Source: Acidobacteriota bacterium (GTDB lineage: Bacteria > Acidobacteriota > Polarisedimenticolia > QHYA01). From it: DNA of 8,459 nucleotides. The notes below the pieces were generated by a model, which searched no databases, was not told where the DNA came from, and was given only the letters and a program-made list of their open reading frames with translations. Where the stretch lies: contig QHYA01000107.1 of the NCBI GenBank assembly GCA_003223995.1, positions 1-8,459 of the forward strand, read 5' to 3'. A program made the translations under genes and the position numbers. Positions 1 to 6,582 of the stretch are shown here, in pieces (the first letter of the stretch is position 1; each line of letters starts with the position of its first letter).

Positions 1-959
1 CGGCTGATGATCTCTGCGACGCGCCGATGCCCTGCCCCACTCCAATGGAGCTGGTCCGGCCCCAGAGGATTCGCCTCCGGAAGCGACAGGATGAGATCCG
101 TGATGTCCGTGCCGCCGTTGGCGCGCAGGAACTCCCCGAAAAGACGCGCGTCCATGGGAGAGTCCCCTCTCAGCCGTCGATGCCCGAGAACGTGCAGATT
201 GGAGGCGTGCGCTTCGGCCAGACGTTTCATCTCGCGCAGGCACGCCGCCACGATGTCCCGACCGCCTGCGGCGGGAGGGTCCGGTGCGGCGAGCATCATG
301 CTCGCGCGGGAGCGAAGGATCCAGAGCAGCACCGAGACATCCATGATCCGCTCTGCCAGCGGCAGCCGGAAGTCCCCCCGCTCGAGAGCCTCCCCTTTCA
401 TCGTGAAGCGCGGCTTGCTCCTGGCGAAGCCCGCATAGTAGGGGCGCTGCACGTCTTCGAAATCGTTGCCGAAGAGCAGCAGCACGATCTCGCCGCCGCG
501 AAGACCCGGCTCGGCCCGGAGGAACCTCTCGAGCGAGAGCAGCTCCTGATCCGTTCCGAACCCGATGACGCCGAGGTTGATGACCCGGTAGCTGGTCTCG
601 TACGAGAGGATCCATCCGAGAGTCTCTTCGTCTTCCACCCCCATGCCCGCAACGAAGGAGTCTCCCAGCAGGATCAGCTCCGTCTCTCCTGCTGATGCCG
701 GAACGTCCTTCTCGCGGACGACGCGTTGACCGAGCGCGTCGGTGCTGAGCCTGTATTCACCGCCCAGATACTTTTTCGGCATCCTGACCAGGCCGGGCCT
801 TCCGGACCACCCGGTCAGCGTGTCGCTCCACAGCACCGGCTCACGGTGAAGGAGCACCACCGCCGCGCGTGCGAGCCCCTCACCGAGGGCGAGAAAAAGG
901 AGCAGGAGAGAAGCGCCGGCGAGCGAGCGGAGAGCCCATGGCTTCAGATGGGCCGACAC
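1..959 (-). CDS. SGNH/GDSL-family hydrolase, membrane-anchored, C-terminus cut by window edge
   Basis: The minus strand is open from a GTG at 959 to the window start, giving 319 visible residues. It shows the full SGNH hydrolase signature in order: LLGDSF with the nucleophile Ser at residue 101, a Gly-Asn-Asp oxyanion motif (GND, 164-166), and the catalytic Asp-x-x-His pair DQLH (302-305) followed by WSGAGHRRVAEII. Members of the family hydrolyse esters or remove or add acyl groups on polysaccharides and lipids; the substrate cannot be told from sequence. Residues about 10-36 (LRSLAGASLLLLFLALGEGL) form one hydrophobic helix, so the enzyme is probably inner-membrane anchored with its catalytic domain in the periplasm. 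Only a few to about 20 residues should be missing at the C-terminus. The start is uncertain: GTG 959 lacks a well-spaced ribosome-binding site (GAGGAGG lies 22 bases upstream), and GTG 1025 is an in-frame alternative that adds 22 non-hydrophobic residues. It is divergent from the creD-like gene. Confidence 0.85.
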   Translation of the reverse strand, partial: MSAHLKPWALRSLAGASLLLLFLALGEGLARAAVVLLHREPVLWSDTLTGWSGRPGLVRMPKKYLGGEYRLSTDALGQRVVREKDVPASAGETELILLGDSFVAGMGVEDEETLGWILSYETSYRVINLGVIGFGTDQELLSLERFLRAEPGLRGGEIVLLLFGNDFEDVQRPYYAGFARSKPRFTMKGEALERGDFRLPLAERIMDVSVLLWILRSRASMMLAAPDPPAAGGRDIVAACLREMKRLAEAHASNLHVLGHRRLRGDSPMDARLFGEFLRANGGTDITDLILSLPEANPLGPDQLHWSGAGHRRVAEIIS

Positions 960-1088
960 GAGCGGATCATACCCGCTGGAGCCTCCTCTCCGCGCCGGGC
1001 AGCGGTAGAGGAGGGGATGGCGCACTCCAGCTCGATAGCGGGATGCCGCTCAACCTCTCCTCACGACACGCTCATCTTTCTCTCATGT

Positions 1089-1105
1089 CCCCTTCTCGGG
1101 AGGGG
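1089..1105. other. GC hairpin in the divergent intergenic region (960-1264)
   Basis: The sequence CCCCTTC-TCG-GGGAGGGG can fold into a 7-bp stem (one G-T wobble) with a 3-base loop. It lies between the divergent SGNH and CreD genes. No T-tract follows on either strand, so it is not a typical intrinsic terminator; an operator-like or leader role is equally possible. A second short inverted repeat, CCGGC (1120-1124) with GCCGG (1135-1139), lies just downstream. Apart from these I see no convincing promoter hexamers in 960-1215. The region also carries GAGAGG (1201-1206) nine bases before ATG 1216, discussed under the CreD entry. Confidence 0.3.
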
Positions 1106-1264
1106 TGTAGTGTACGGGACCGGCGGTTCGATCGGCCGGGGTGGAGCGGCGCAGGGGCCGTGATTGCAGAATGGGGGCTGGATCGAGCTGAAGCTACTCA
1201 GAGAGGAACACATCCATGGCAGACGAGATCATCAACCTCATCAACGCGCAAGCAGCAATCGATC

Positions 1265-2428
1265 ATGGGACCTGTCCTGGTCGTTCCGTACGTGAGCCGG
1301 TGGACGGAGGAAGCGAAATCGGGCCAGCAAGAGACCAAGACGACCGTTCGATATTGCTCCTTCCTCCCCGAGGATCTCGAGGTCAGCGGGAAGATCGACA
1401 GCGAGGTGCGTTACCGTGGGATCTTCGGCGTCCCGGTCTACCGGCTCACGCTGCAAGTGAAGGGGCGTTTCCTCCAGCCCGATTTCACCGATTGGGGGAT
1501 CGCCGCGGCGGACATTCTATGGGACCGGGCAGAAATGTGGGTCCGGATTTCGGACGCCCGGGCCATCCAGAACCAGGCCGCCCTTTCGTGGAACGGAGCC
1601 GCGGTCCCATTCGCGCCGGGATTGGGCGATTTCGGTGGCGCCGGCTCGGGGATCCACGTACCGCTGAAAGGGCGGATGACAGGCAGGGGCTATGAGTTCT
1701 CCTTCCCGCTGATCTTGAACGGCAGCGTCGGGGCCTACTTCGCGCCGCTGGGACGCGGGACCACCGTGACTCTGGCTTCGAACTGGAACAGTCCGAGCTT
1801 CCAGGGAAACTGGCTCCCCACGGACAGAAGGGTCAGGCCGGACGGATTCGACGCAACATGGGTCATTTCGTCCCTCGGCCGCAACTATCCACAGAGGTGG
1901 ACCTCCGAGACCAACATGACGAAGGAGATGGAAGAATCGCGATTCGGAGTCGATCTCTTCACCTCCATCGATGTCTATCGGCTGTCCGAGCGAAGCGTGA
2001 AGTACGAGAGCCTCTTCTTGATACTCACGTTCCTGACACTCTGGATGTTCGAGGCGATCGAGAATCAACGGATCCACTCCCTGCAGTACCTCCTCGTGGG
2101 GGCGGCGATGTGCCTCTTCTACCTCCTTCTCCTGTCGCTCTCGGAGCACACGGGTTTCCTGATCGCCTACCTGCTGGCGAGCACCGGCGTGATCGGGCTC
2201 ATCACGGCTTACTGCGCAGCGGTCCTCAAGGGAGTTGGGCGCGCGGCGCTTGTGGGAGGGATCGTCGCCGCCCTCTACTCCTACCTCTACATCCTTCTCA
2301 ACAACGAGGACTACGCGCTCCTGATCGGATCGGTGGGGCTCTTCCTCATCCTGGCGGCGGTGATGTACCTGACCCGGAAGATGGATTGGTATGAAACGGG
2401 TGTTCCTTCATCGGGGATTGTCCGATAA
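1265..2428 (+). CDS. creD: CreD-family inner membrane protein, lacking the N-terminal membrane helix
   Basis: From ATG 1265 this encodes 387 residues matching CreD (CreD/Cet family, linked in enterobacteria to envelope integrity and the CreBC two-component response). The match begins at the conserved GPVLVVPY (residues 2-9). It continues through a periplasmic domain with SNWNSPSFQGNWLP (172-185) and the hallmark HSLQYLLVG, FYLLLL and SLSEHTGF (271-298). About five membrane helices span residues 249-370, ending in YLTRKMDWY (368-376). E. coli CreD, as I recall it, is about 450 residues and starts with a membrane helix some 45-50 residues ahead of the GP motif; that helix is absent in all three frames here. 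ATG 1265 has no ribosome-binding site. The frame stays open upstream to a GTG at 1160 and beyond, but that stretch looks non-coding. ATG 1216 has GAGAGG nine bases upstream but is in another frame (MADEIINLINAQ...), suggesting a frameshift. No creB or creC genes are visible. Family assignment is strong; whether the gene is functional is open. Confidence 0.85.
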   Translation: MGPVLVVPYVSRWTEEAKSGQQETKTTVRYCSFLPEDLEVSGKIDSEVRYRGIFGVPVYRLTLQVKGRFLQPDFTDWGIAAADILWDRAEMWVRISDARAIQNQAALSWNGAAVPFAPGLGDFGGAGSGIHVPLKGRMTGRGYEFSFPLILNGSVGAYFAPLGRGTTVTLASNWNSPSFQGNWLPTDRRVRPDGFDATWVISSLGRNYPQRWTSETNMTKEMEESRFGVDLFTSIDVYRLSERSVKYESLFLILTFLTLWMFEAIENQRIHSLQYLLVGAAMCLFYLLLLSLSEHTGFLIAYLLASTGVIGLITAYCAAVLKGVGRAALVGGIVAALYSYLYILLNNEDYALLIGSVGLFLILAAVMYLTRKMDWYETGVPSSGIVR

Positions 2429-2456
2429 ACTCTTATCGCCGGGGAGCACAGGGGAT

Positions 2457-2485
2457 TTGACTTGAATCCGGCATCACCGTACACA
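2457..2485 (+). promoter_or_regulatory. Candidate sigma70-type promoter for the secreted multidomain protein
   Basis: TTGACT (2457-2462) matches the -35 consensus at five of six bases. TACACA (2480-2485) follows after a 17-base spacer and matches the -10 consensus only partly. It lies just after the creD stop (2428) and would give a leader of about 40 bases before ATG 2533. The optimal spacing supports it; the weak -10 limits confidence. Confidence 0.4.
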
Positions 2486-2502
2486 AGCAGACTGTGCCGG
2501 TG
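2475..2502. repeat. Imperfect palindrome overlapping the candidate -10 element
   Basis: CACCG (2475-2479) and CACA (2482-2485) pair with TGTG (2493-2496) and CGGTG (2498-2502) around a 7-base centre, AGCAGAC. This gives nine base pairs with a TA/C internal bulge. Because it covers the candidate -10 and the likely transcription start, it could be an operator or, if transcribed, a leader hairpin. No regulator can be named. Confidence 0.35.
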
Positions 2503-2532
2503 TCATGCCTTGGGGGAAGAACACCGATCGCG

Positions 2533-4764
2533 ATGCGGCTGCGTGGATACCGCGCCGGCAGAGGCGCCTGGCTTGTCATCTGCACCGTCGCGCTTCTCGG
2601 GCGTGCAGCTGCGGCCGAAACGCCTCCCAAACCGGATTTGCCGAAGACCGACCCCTCGAACGCCGTTATCATCGGCCGCTCGGTCAAAAGCGACGTGTCG
2701 CCACCTCTGCGCTCGATCCCGCCTCTGCCGCCGAAACCCTGGACGACCGTGCGGGAGATGCACGAGCCGTCCGAAACCGAGGGCTGGAACGGCCCGCAGC
2801 AGCCTTTCGTGCGGGACGGGGCTCTGCAGGACTCCTTCGGCCCGTCCGCCACGACCGGGAGCCTCTCGGCGCCGATCCAGAACTTCGCGGGAGTGAACAA
2901 CATTGACGGGGTCTATCCGCCGGACACGAACGGCGACGTCGGGCCGAACCACTACGTTCAGTGGGTGAACAAGCACTTCCAGATCTTCGACAAACAGGGG
3001 GCGTCCCTCTACGGGCCGGCCGCGGGAAACAGCCTGTGGAGCGGCTTCGGAGCCCCGTGCGAGTTCAGGAACGACGGCGACCCGATCGCCCTCTACGATC
3101 CGATCGCCGACCGTTGGCTGATGTCCCAGTTGACATCGGCCAGTCCCTACGGCCAGTGCATCGCCATCTCGACGACCCCCGATCCGACCGGAAGCTACTA
3201 CCGCTATTTCTTCCAGCTCTCCACGACGACCTTCTACGACTACCCCAAGCTCGGCGTCTGGACCGACGCCTACTACATGAGCGCCAACCGGGGAAGCGTC
3301 GCCGCGATCGCCTTCGAGCGGGACAAGATGCTGCAGGGTCAGCCCGCGCGCTATCTGGAGTTCGACGTCAGCACGAGCTACGCGGGCACGATGCTCCCCT
3401 CCGACCTGGATGGGCGGGCCCTGCCGCCCTCCGGAGAGCCCGACTTCTTCGCCAACCGCGCGGGCAACAACAACATCGACATCTACAAGTTTCATGTGGA
3501 CTGGAACGACACGGCCAGCTCGACCTTCACCGGACCGACCAGTCTCGCCACCGCCACTTACAACTGGCTCTGCCCGTCGACGCGGGGCTGCGTGCCGCAG
3601 GCGGGAACTTCACGCAGGCTGGACGGCATCGGCGACCGACTCATGTACCGCCTCGCGTACCGCAACTTCGGCGACCACGAGTCGCTCGTCCTCAATCACG
3701 CTGCGGACGTGGGCGGCGGGCAGGCGGGTGTCCGCTGGTACGAGATCCGAGACCCGAACGGCTCCCCCGCGATCTACCAGCAAGGGACCTACGCTCCAGA
3801 CGCGACGAGCCGCTGGATGGCCAGCATCGCCATGGACAGCTCGGGCGACATCGCCGTCGGCTACAGCGTCTCCAGCAGCAGCATCTACCCCAGCATCCAC
3901 TACACGGGGCGGCTCGCGAGCGACGCTCTGGGTCAGATGACGCAAGGAGAGATGACCATCATCAATGGCAGCGGGGCTCAGACCGGCGTCGCCTCGCGGT
4001 GGGGCGACTACGCGATGATGGCCGTGGACCCCGGCGACGACTGCACGTTCTGGTTCACGACCGAATACATGCCCAGCACCAGCGCCGCCTCCTGGCAGAC
4101 CCGCATCGCCTCGTTCAAGTTCCAGAACTGCTCGCCGTGCACCGGGGTGGTCTGCCATCCGCTCGATCAGTGCCACGACACGGGCGTCTGCGAGCCATCC
4201 ACCGGCCTCTGCTCCAACCCCGCCAGAAACAACGGGGCGGCCTGCAACGACGGAAACGCGTGCACGACGAACGATGCGTGCAGCAGTGGAGTGTGCACCG
4301 GCGGAGCGGCCCTCAACTGCGACGACAGCAACCTCTGCACGGCTGATACCTGCGATTCTCTCTCCGGCTGCAAGCACACGTTCCAGGACGCCGACAATGA
4401 CGGCCGCTGTGACGCGCAGGACTGCGCACCGAACGATGCATCGGCCTTCGCCAGGCCCGCGGAGGTCGGCAACCTGCGGCTGGCCGCCGACAGGGTGACG
4501 CTCGCATGGGACTCTGCGGCCCCGGCCGCTGGAAGCGGGACCGTGCACGATGTCGTGCGTGGTGACATGCGGCAGCTCCCTGCCGGAACGGGTCCGGAGA
4601 CGTGCCTGGCCTCGGGCATTGCCGGGACAACGACCACCGATCCGGCAACACCGGCCTCCGGCGAAGGGTACCGCTATCTGGTCAGGGGCAGGAACGTCTG
4701 CGGCGCAGGAACCTATGGATTTCAGAGCAATGGCACCGAAAGAGCGAGCGCGGCCTGCCCCTGA
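2533..4764 (+). CDS. Large secreted protein: conserved extracellular domain, Cys-rich repeats, MopE-like motif, Fn3-like tail
   Basis: The product has 743 residues. ATG 2533 gives a clean signal peptide: MRLRGYR, then a hydrophobic core AWLVICTVALLG, then an AAAA-type cleavage site near residue 29. The in-frame GTG 2494 would put 13 unlikely residues ahead of it. GGGGGA (2512-2517) is a distant ribosome-binding site. Residues about 115-535 form a large domain without a name I can give; it carries DGVYPPDTNGDVGPNHYVQW, LYDPIADRWLMSQ, GDRLMYRLAYRNF and SRWGDYAMMAVDP, and looks like an all-beta, possibly propeller, extracellular domain. Residues about 535-620 hold some 14 cysteines in repeats of the kind CNDGNACTTNDAC and CDDSNLCTADTC. 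DADNDGRCDAQDC (about 620-632) is a MopE/thrombospondin-3-like, probably metal-binding, loop. The last 100 residues resemble a degenerate fibronectin type III fold. The Cys-rich part implies disulfides and export. Function is unknown; adhesion or surface display is an inference. Confidence 0.85.
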   Translation: MRLRGYRAGRGAWLVICTVALLGRAAAAETPPKPDLPKTDPSNAVIIGRSVKSDVSPPLRSIPPLPPKPWTTVREMHEPSETEGWNGPQQPFVRDGALQDSFGPSATTGSLSAPIQNFAGVNNIDGVYPPDTNGDVGPNHYVQWVNKHFQIFDKQGASLYGPAAGNSLWSGFGAPCEFRNDGDPIALYDPIADRWLMSQLTSASPYGQCIAISTTPDPTGSYYRYFFQLSTTTFYDYPKLGVWTDAYYMSANRGSVAAIAFERDKMLQGQPARYLEFDVSTSYAGTMLPSDLDGRALPPSGEPDFFANRAGNNNIDIYKFHVDWNDTASSTFTGPTSLATATYNWLCPSTRGCVPQAGTSRRLDGIGDRLMYRLAYRNFGDHESLVLNHAADVGGGQAGVRWYEIRDPNGSPAIYQQGTYAPDATSRWMASIAMDSSGDIAVGYSVSSSSIYPSIHYTGRLASDALGQMTQGEMTIINGSGAQTGVASRWGDYAMMAVDPGDDCTFWFTTEYMPSTSAASWQTRIASFKFQNCSPCTGVVCHPLDQCHDTGVCEPSTGLCSNPARNNGAACNDGNACTTNDACSSGVCTGGAALNCDDSNLCTADTCDSLSGCKHTFQDADNDGRCDAQDCAPNDASAFARPAEVGNLRLAADRVTLAWDSAAPAAGSGTVHDVVRGDMRQLPAGTGPETCLASGIAGTTTTDPATPASGEGYRYLVRGRNVCGAGTYGFQSNGTERASAACP

Positions 4765-4882
4765 GAGGCGGCAGACGGCGACCATCCGGCCTCCGCAACG
4801 CCCCTGAGCTCGATCGAAATCCCCTCCACAAGTCGGCCCGCCGCGATCCCGGAGCTCGCGCTCGTCGTGTATCCTGTGGTTT

Positions 4883-4901
4883 GCCGGGGCGGCGTCCCGG
4901 C
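4883..4901 (+). terminator. GC-rich hairpin, possible terminator, in the 4765-4972 gap
   Basis: GCCGGG (4883-4888) pairs with CCCGGC (4896-4901) around a 7-base loop. It lies about 120 bases past the stop of the large secreted protein and before the 98-residue gene. No T-run follows, so it is at best a non-canonical terminator. The rest of the 208-base gap shows no convincing ORF or promoter. Confidence 0.25.
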
Positions 4902-4930
4902 CATCTCCCCGCCTCGCCCGCAAGCAAACG

Positions 4931-4971
4931 GAGACCCCGAAGGTGTCTCGGAGGTGAACGAGGAACCTCGT
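4931..4971 (+). promoter_or_regulatory. Structured leader covering the ribosome-binding site of the 98-residue gene
   Basis: Two adjacent inverted repeats lie just before ATG 4973. GAGAC (4931-4935) pairs with GTCTC (4945-4949), with CC/GG continuing inside after one mismatch and a GAA loop. ACGAG (4958-4962) pairs with CTCGT (4967-4971) over a 4-base loop, with the AGGA ribosome-binding site (4961-4964) inside that hairpin. An alternative pairing joins GAGGT (4951-4955) to ACCTC (4965-4969). Sequestering the ribosome-binding site would lower translation, suggesting translational control. It does not match any riboswitch consensus I know. Confidence 0.35.
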
Positions 4972-4972
4972 C

Positions 4973-5269
4973 ATGAAACAGACCGAGTCAGTCAAGAGGC
5001 TGCGACGAACCCACTGGCGATCATTGCAGCGTCTCCTCATTAAGGCCTATCAGGATGGACTGACGGAGGGCCTGGCACGGGCACACGGCCAGCGCCGGCG
5101 GGGGAGGACTATCCGTGCCGACGCGACGGTGGACGGGCTGGTTCGTCTCATCGAGAAGCACTTCAGTCTCGACCGCTACGGATTCCAGGTGCGGGTCGTG
5201 CACGCCCGGTCGGGACGGCGCGTCCCCTCCTCGGATCTGCTGCGGAAGTACCTCGTCGAGGAGCAATAG
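4973..5269 (+). CDS. Small basic protein of unknown function (98 residues)
   Basis: I do not recognise this protein. It has no signal peptide or membrane segment. The N-terminal half is strongly basic (KRLRRTHWRSLQRLL, GQRRRGRTIRAD) and probably helical. The second half, VDGLVRLIEKHFSLDRYGF followed by QVRVVHARSGRRVPSSDLL, reads like a compact alpha/beta unit with an amphipathic C-terminal helix (LLRKYLVEEQ). The high positive charge would suit nucleic-acid binding or a ribosome-associated role, but no known motif supports that. The gene is believable because it has AGGA eight bases before ATG, a folded-protein-like composition, and a tight link (22-base gap) to the next gene. Gene existence is more certain than any function. 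Confidence 0.65.
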   Translation: MKQTESVKRLRRTHWRSLQRLLIKAYQDGLTEGLARAHGQRRRGRTIRADATVDGLVRLIEKHFSLDRYGFQVRVVHARSGRRVPSSDLLRKYLVEEQ

Positions 5270-5280
5270 GGCCTCGGCGG

Positions 5281-5287
5281 AAGGAGG
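5281..5287 (+). promoter_or_regulatory. Near-perfect ribosome-binding site AAGGAGG
   Basis: AAGGAGG is a full match to the anti-Shine-Dalgarno core, the strongest in the window. Two consecutive in-frame ATGs follow, at 5289 and 5292. The second, four bases beyond the motif, is better spaced and sets the chosen start of the downstream gene. Confidence 0.7.
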
Positions 5288-5291
5288 CATG

Positions 5292-6356
5292 ATGAAGTTC
5301 GTAAAGGATGTCTTCGGCGGGGTCGTGTTCTTCGGCCTGCTTGCCTCCGTTCTGCCGTATCTCACCGAAGCCGCAATCGGCAGCCGCTGCGCGCCGCCGA
5401 TCGTTCATCCCGATCGCGACCTCGCCGGCCTCGCCCTCTTGGCCGAGCCCGCCCTCGCGGCGACCGGCGCGGGTCCAGGCCGCGCTGACTTCGACACGCG
5501 CTGGCACGATGGGAAGGCCGAGCTGAACGGCTACCGACTCACGGTCGAGCGCTATGGCCACCCGCGGATCGGCCGCGCCGTGCTGATCTACGTGACCGAG
5601 CCCTTCAGCCGGTCGAAGCACGTCAAGGTGGACGATCCGTCGAAGAACCCTGCCGACACGTTCGACGCTCTGAAGCTCAACCTCGTTCGCCACTTCCAGA
5701 CGGGCATCTACGACTACAGCACGATGGTGTCGCTGTTCACGCGCAGCAGCGATTTCGTTCCGGTCAAGGCAACGTTCACGAGCGCGGAGTGGTGCGGGCA
5801 GGTGTACGAGGAGCTGAACTTCGACGGGGCCCGTCTGGCCGAGAGGTTCTTCAGCTACTTCGAGAACGAGTCATCCGAACAGACCCTTCCCGCTCCGGCG
5901 GACGGGGTCGTGGAAGACAACCTCTTCATCCTCCTGCGAGGGCTGCGCGAAGACTTCCTGGCTCCGGGACAGAAACGCTCCGTGCCGTTCCTCGCGAGCG
6001 CGTTCTATCGCCGGCTCACTCACCAGACGCTTGCCTGGTCCACCGCCACGATCGAGCGCCTGAGCGGGTCCGAGATGGTGCGCGTGCCGGCCGGCACCTT
6101 CGAGGCCTGGGTATACGTGGTGAAGCCAGCGGACGGGCGCGAAGGGCGTTTCTTCATCGAGCGCGAGGATCCGCACCGCGTGCTGCGCTGGGCGTGGGTG
6201 CCTCCGCCGAAGGCCGCGACGGGACGCCCGCACGTCCTGGGGGGGACGGATAGCGGCGACCTGACCGGAAGCTCGCGGCTGCAGTACTGGAAGCTGCACG
6301 ACCAGGGTGACGAGAAGTACCTCGAAGCCCTGGGGCTTCAACCGGCGGTCATGTAA
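5292..6356 (+). CDS. Conserved secreted protein of the family often mislabelled 'septum formation inhibitor Maf'
   Basis: The product has 354 residues. The N-terminus FVKDVFGGVVFFGLLASVLP is a signal peptide or anchor. The conserved block is WHDGKAELNGYRLTVERYG (71-89), AVLIYVTEPFS (97-106), LKLNLVRHFQTGIYDYSTM (127-145) and EWCGQVY (166-172). As I remember it, this combination occurs in acidobacterial and Bacteroidetes proteins that databases carry under a misleading Maf name; there is no resemblance to the Maf nucleotide pyrophosphatase. The C-terminal part, ending MVRVPAGTFEAWVY (262-275) and HRVLRWAW, recalls DUF3108/LolA-like beta folds that bind lipid or periplasmic partners. That is a structural guess, not a function. 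The gene follows the 98-residue gene by 22 bases and is probably in the same transcript. The start is fixed by AAGGAGG at 5281-5287; ATG 5289 is the alternative. Confidence 0.8.
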   Translation: MKFVKDVFGGVVFFGLLASVLPYLTEAAIGSRCAPPIVHPDRDLAGLALLAEPALAATGAGPGRADFDTRWHDGKAELNGYRLTVERYGHPRIGRAVLIYVTEPFSRSKHVKVDDPSKNPADTFDALKLNLVRHFQTGIYDYSTMVSLFTRSSDFVPVKATFTSAEWCGQVYEELNFDGARLAERFFSYFENESSEQTLPAPADGVVEDNLFILLRGLREDFLAPGQKRSVPFLASAFYRRLTHQTLAWSTATIERLSGSEMVRVPAGTFEAWVYVVKPADGREGRFFIEREDPHRVLRWAWVPPPKAATGRPHVLGGTDSGDLTGSSRLQYWKLHDQGDEKYLEALGLQPAVM

Positions 6357-6360
6357 CCGT

Positions 6361-6404
6361 TCATAGGCATTCCGATACTCGGGCTCTTTTCATAGAGCCT
6401 ATGA
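6361..6404 (+). promoter_or_regulatory. Overlapping inverted repeats after the Maf-like gene, two mutually exclusive folds
   Basis: TCATAGGC (6361-6368) is a perfect 8-base inverted repeat of GCCTATGA (6397-6404). Inside it, GGCTCT (6382-6387) pairs with AGAGCC (6394-6399) over a 6-base loop. The two folds share 6397-6399, so only one can form fully at a time. It begins five bases after the stop at 6356. No T-tract follows, so it may be a weak terminator, an mRNA 3' end, or the first element of the downstream gene's leader. Confidence 0.4.
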
Positions 6405-6437
6405 TGAAACAACTTCTCGGGCTGCCCCTTGCCGGTT

Positions 6438-6458
6438 CGGTCGCAGGCCGAGCGACCG
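6438..6458 (+). promoter_or_regulatory. GC hairpin in the 6357-6641 leader
   Basis: CGGTCGC (6438-6444) pairs perfectly with GCGACCG (6452-6458) over a 7-base loop. It is the second strong inverted repeat in the 285-base non-coding stretch before the beta-barrel gene. No T-run follows. Confidence 0.35.
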
Positions 6459-6551
6459 GCCAACCATCCGTTCTGGAATGACTTAGGCGGAGGCTCCCCT
6501 TCCCCGCGTCCCCCCGCGCCAAGCTGGAATGCCACTTGCAACTCGGCACCA

Positions 6552-6582
6552 GGTCGAATCTGGAAACCATCTCCAGGCGACC
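6552..6582 (+). promoter_or_regulatory. Two-part stem-loop in the leader of the beta-barrel gene
   Basis: GGTCG (6552-6556) pairs with CGACC (6578-6582), and CTGGA (6560-6564) pairs with TCCAG (6572-6576). The two helices are separated by an AAT/G internal loop and closed by a 7-base loop. It ends about 45 bases before the ribosome-binding site of the next gene. Ten matched pairs with an asymmetric internal loop look more like a folded RNA than chance, but no known class fits. Confidence 0.35.

Noticed and set aside
27..695. Plus-strand open frame of 222 codons
   Set aside because: It is a shadow of the minus-strand SGNH hydrolase, whose GDSF, GND and DxxH motifs are all present in the opposite frame.
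869..1264. Upstream extension of the CreD frame
   Set aside because: The predicted residues are Arg/Ser/Gly-rich, overlap the divergent gene's start region, and contain no membrane helix or CreD similarity.
2503..3495. Long minus-strand open frame (330 codons)
   Set aside because: It lies opposite the large secreted protein; its Val/Arg/Gly-rich composition is typical of GC-rich antisense frames and it has no recognisable motif.
2961..4346. Plus-strand open frame of 461 codons in another frame of the secreted protein
   Set aside because: It is dominated by Arg, Leu, Pro and His, with no domain; the overlapping frame carries a signal peptide and conserved motifs.
4883..4901. Classical intrinsic terminator
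   Set aside because: The stem is good but no T-tract follows, so it is listed only as a low-confidence hairpin.
4915..4972. Possible riboswitch (GCAAAC and ACGA motifs resemble parts of c-di-GMP and guanidine classes)
   Set aside because: Only short fragments match; the conserved cores and the helix arrangement of those classes are absent.
3610..5040. Minus-strand open frame of 476 codons
   Set aside because: It spans the secreted protein, the intergenic gap and the start of the next gene on the opposite strand, and has antisense-like composition.
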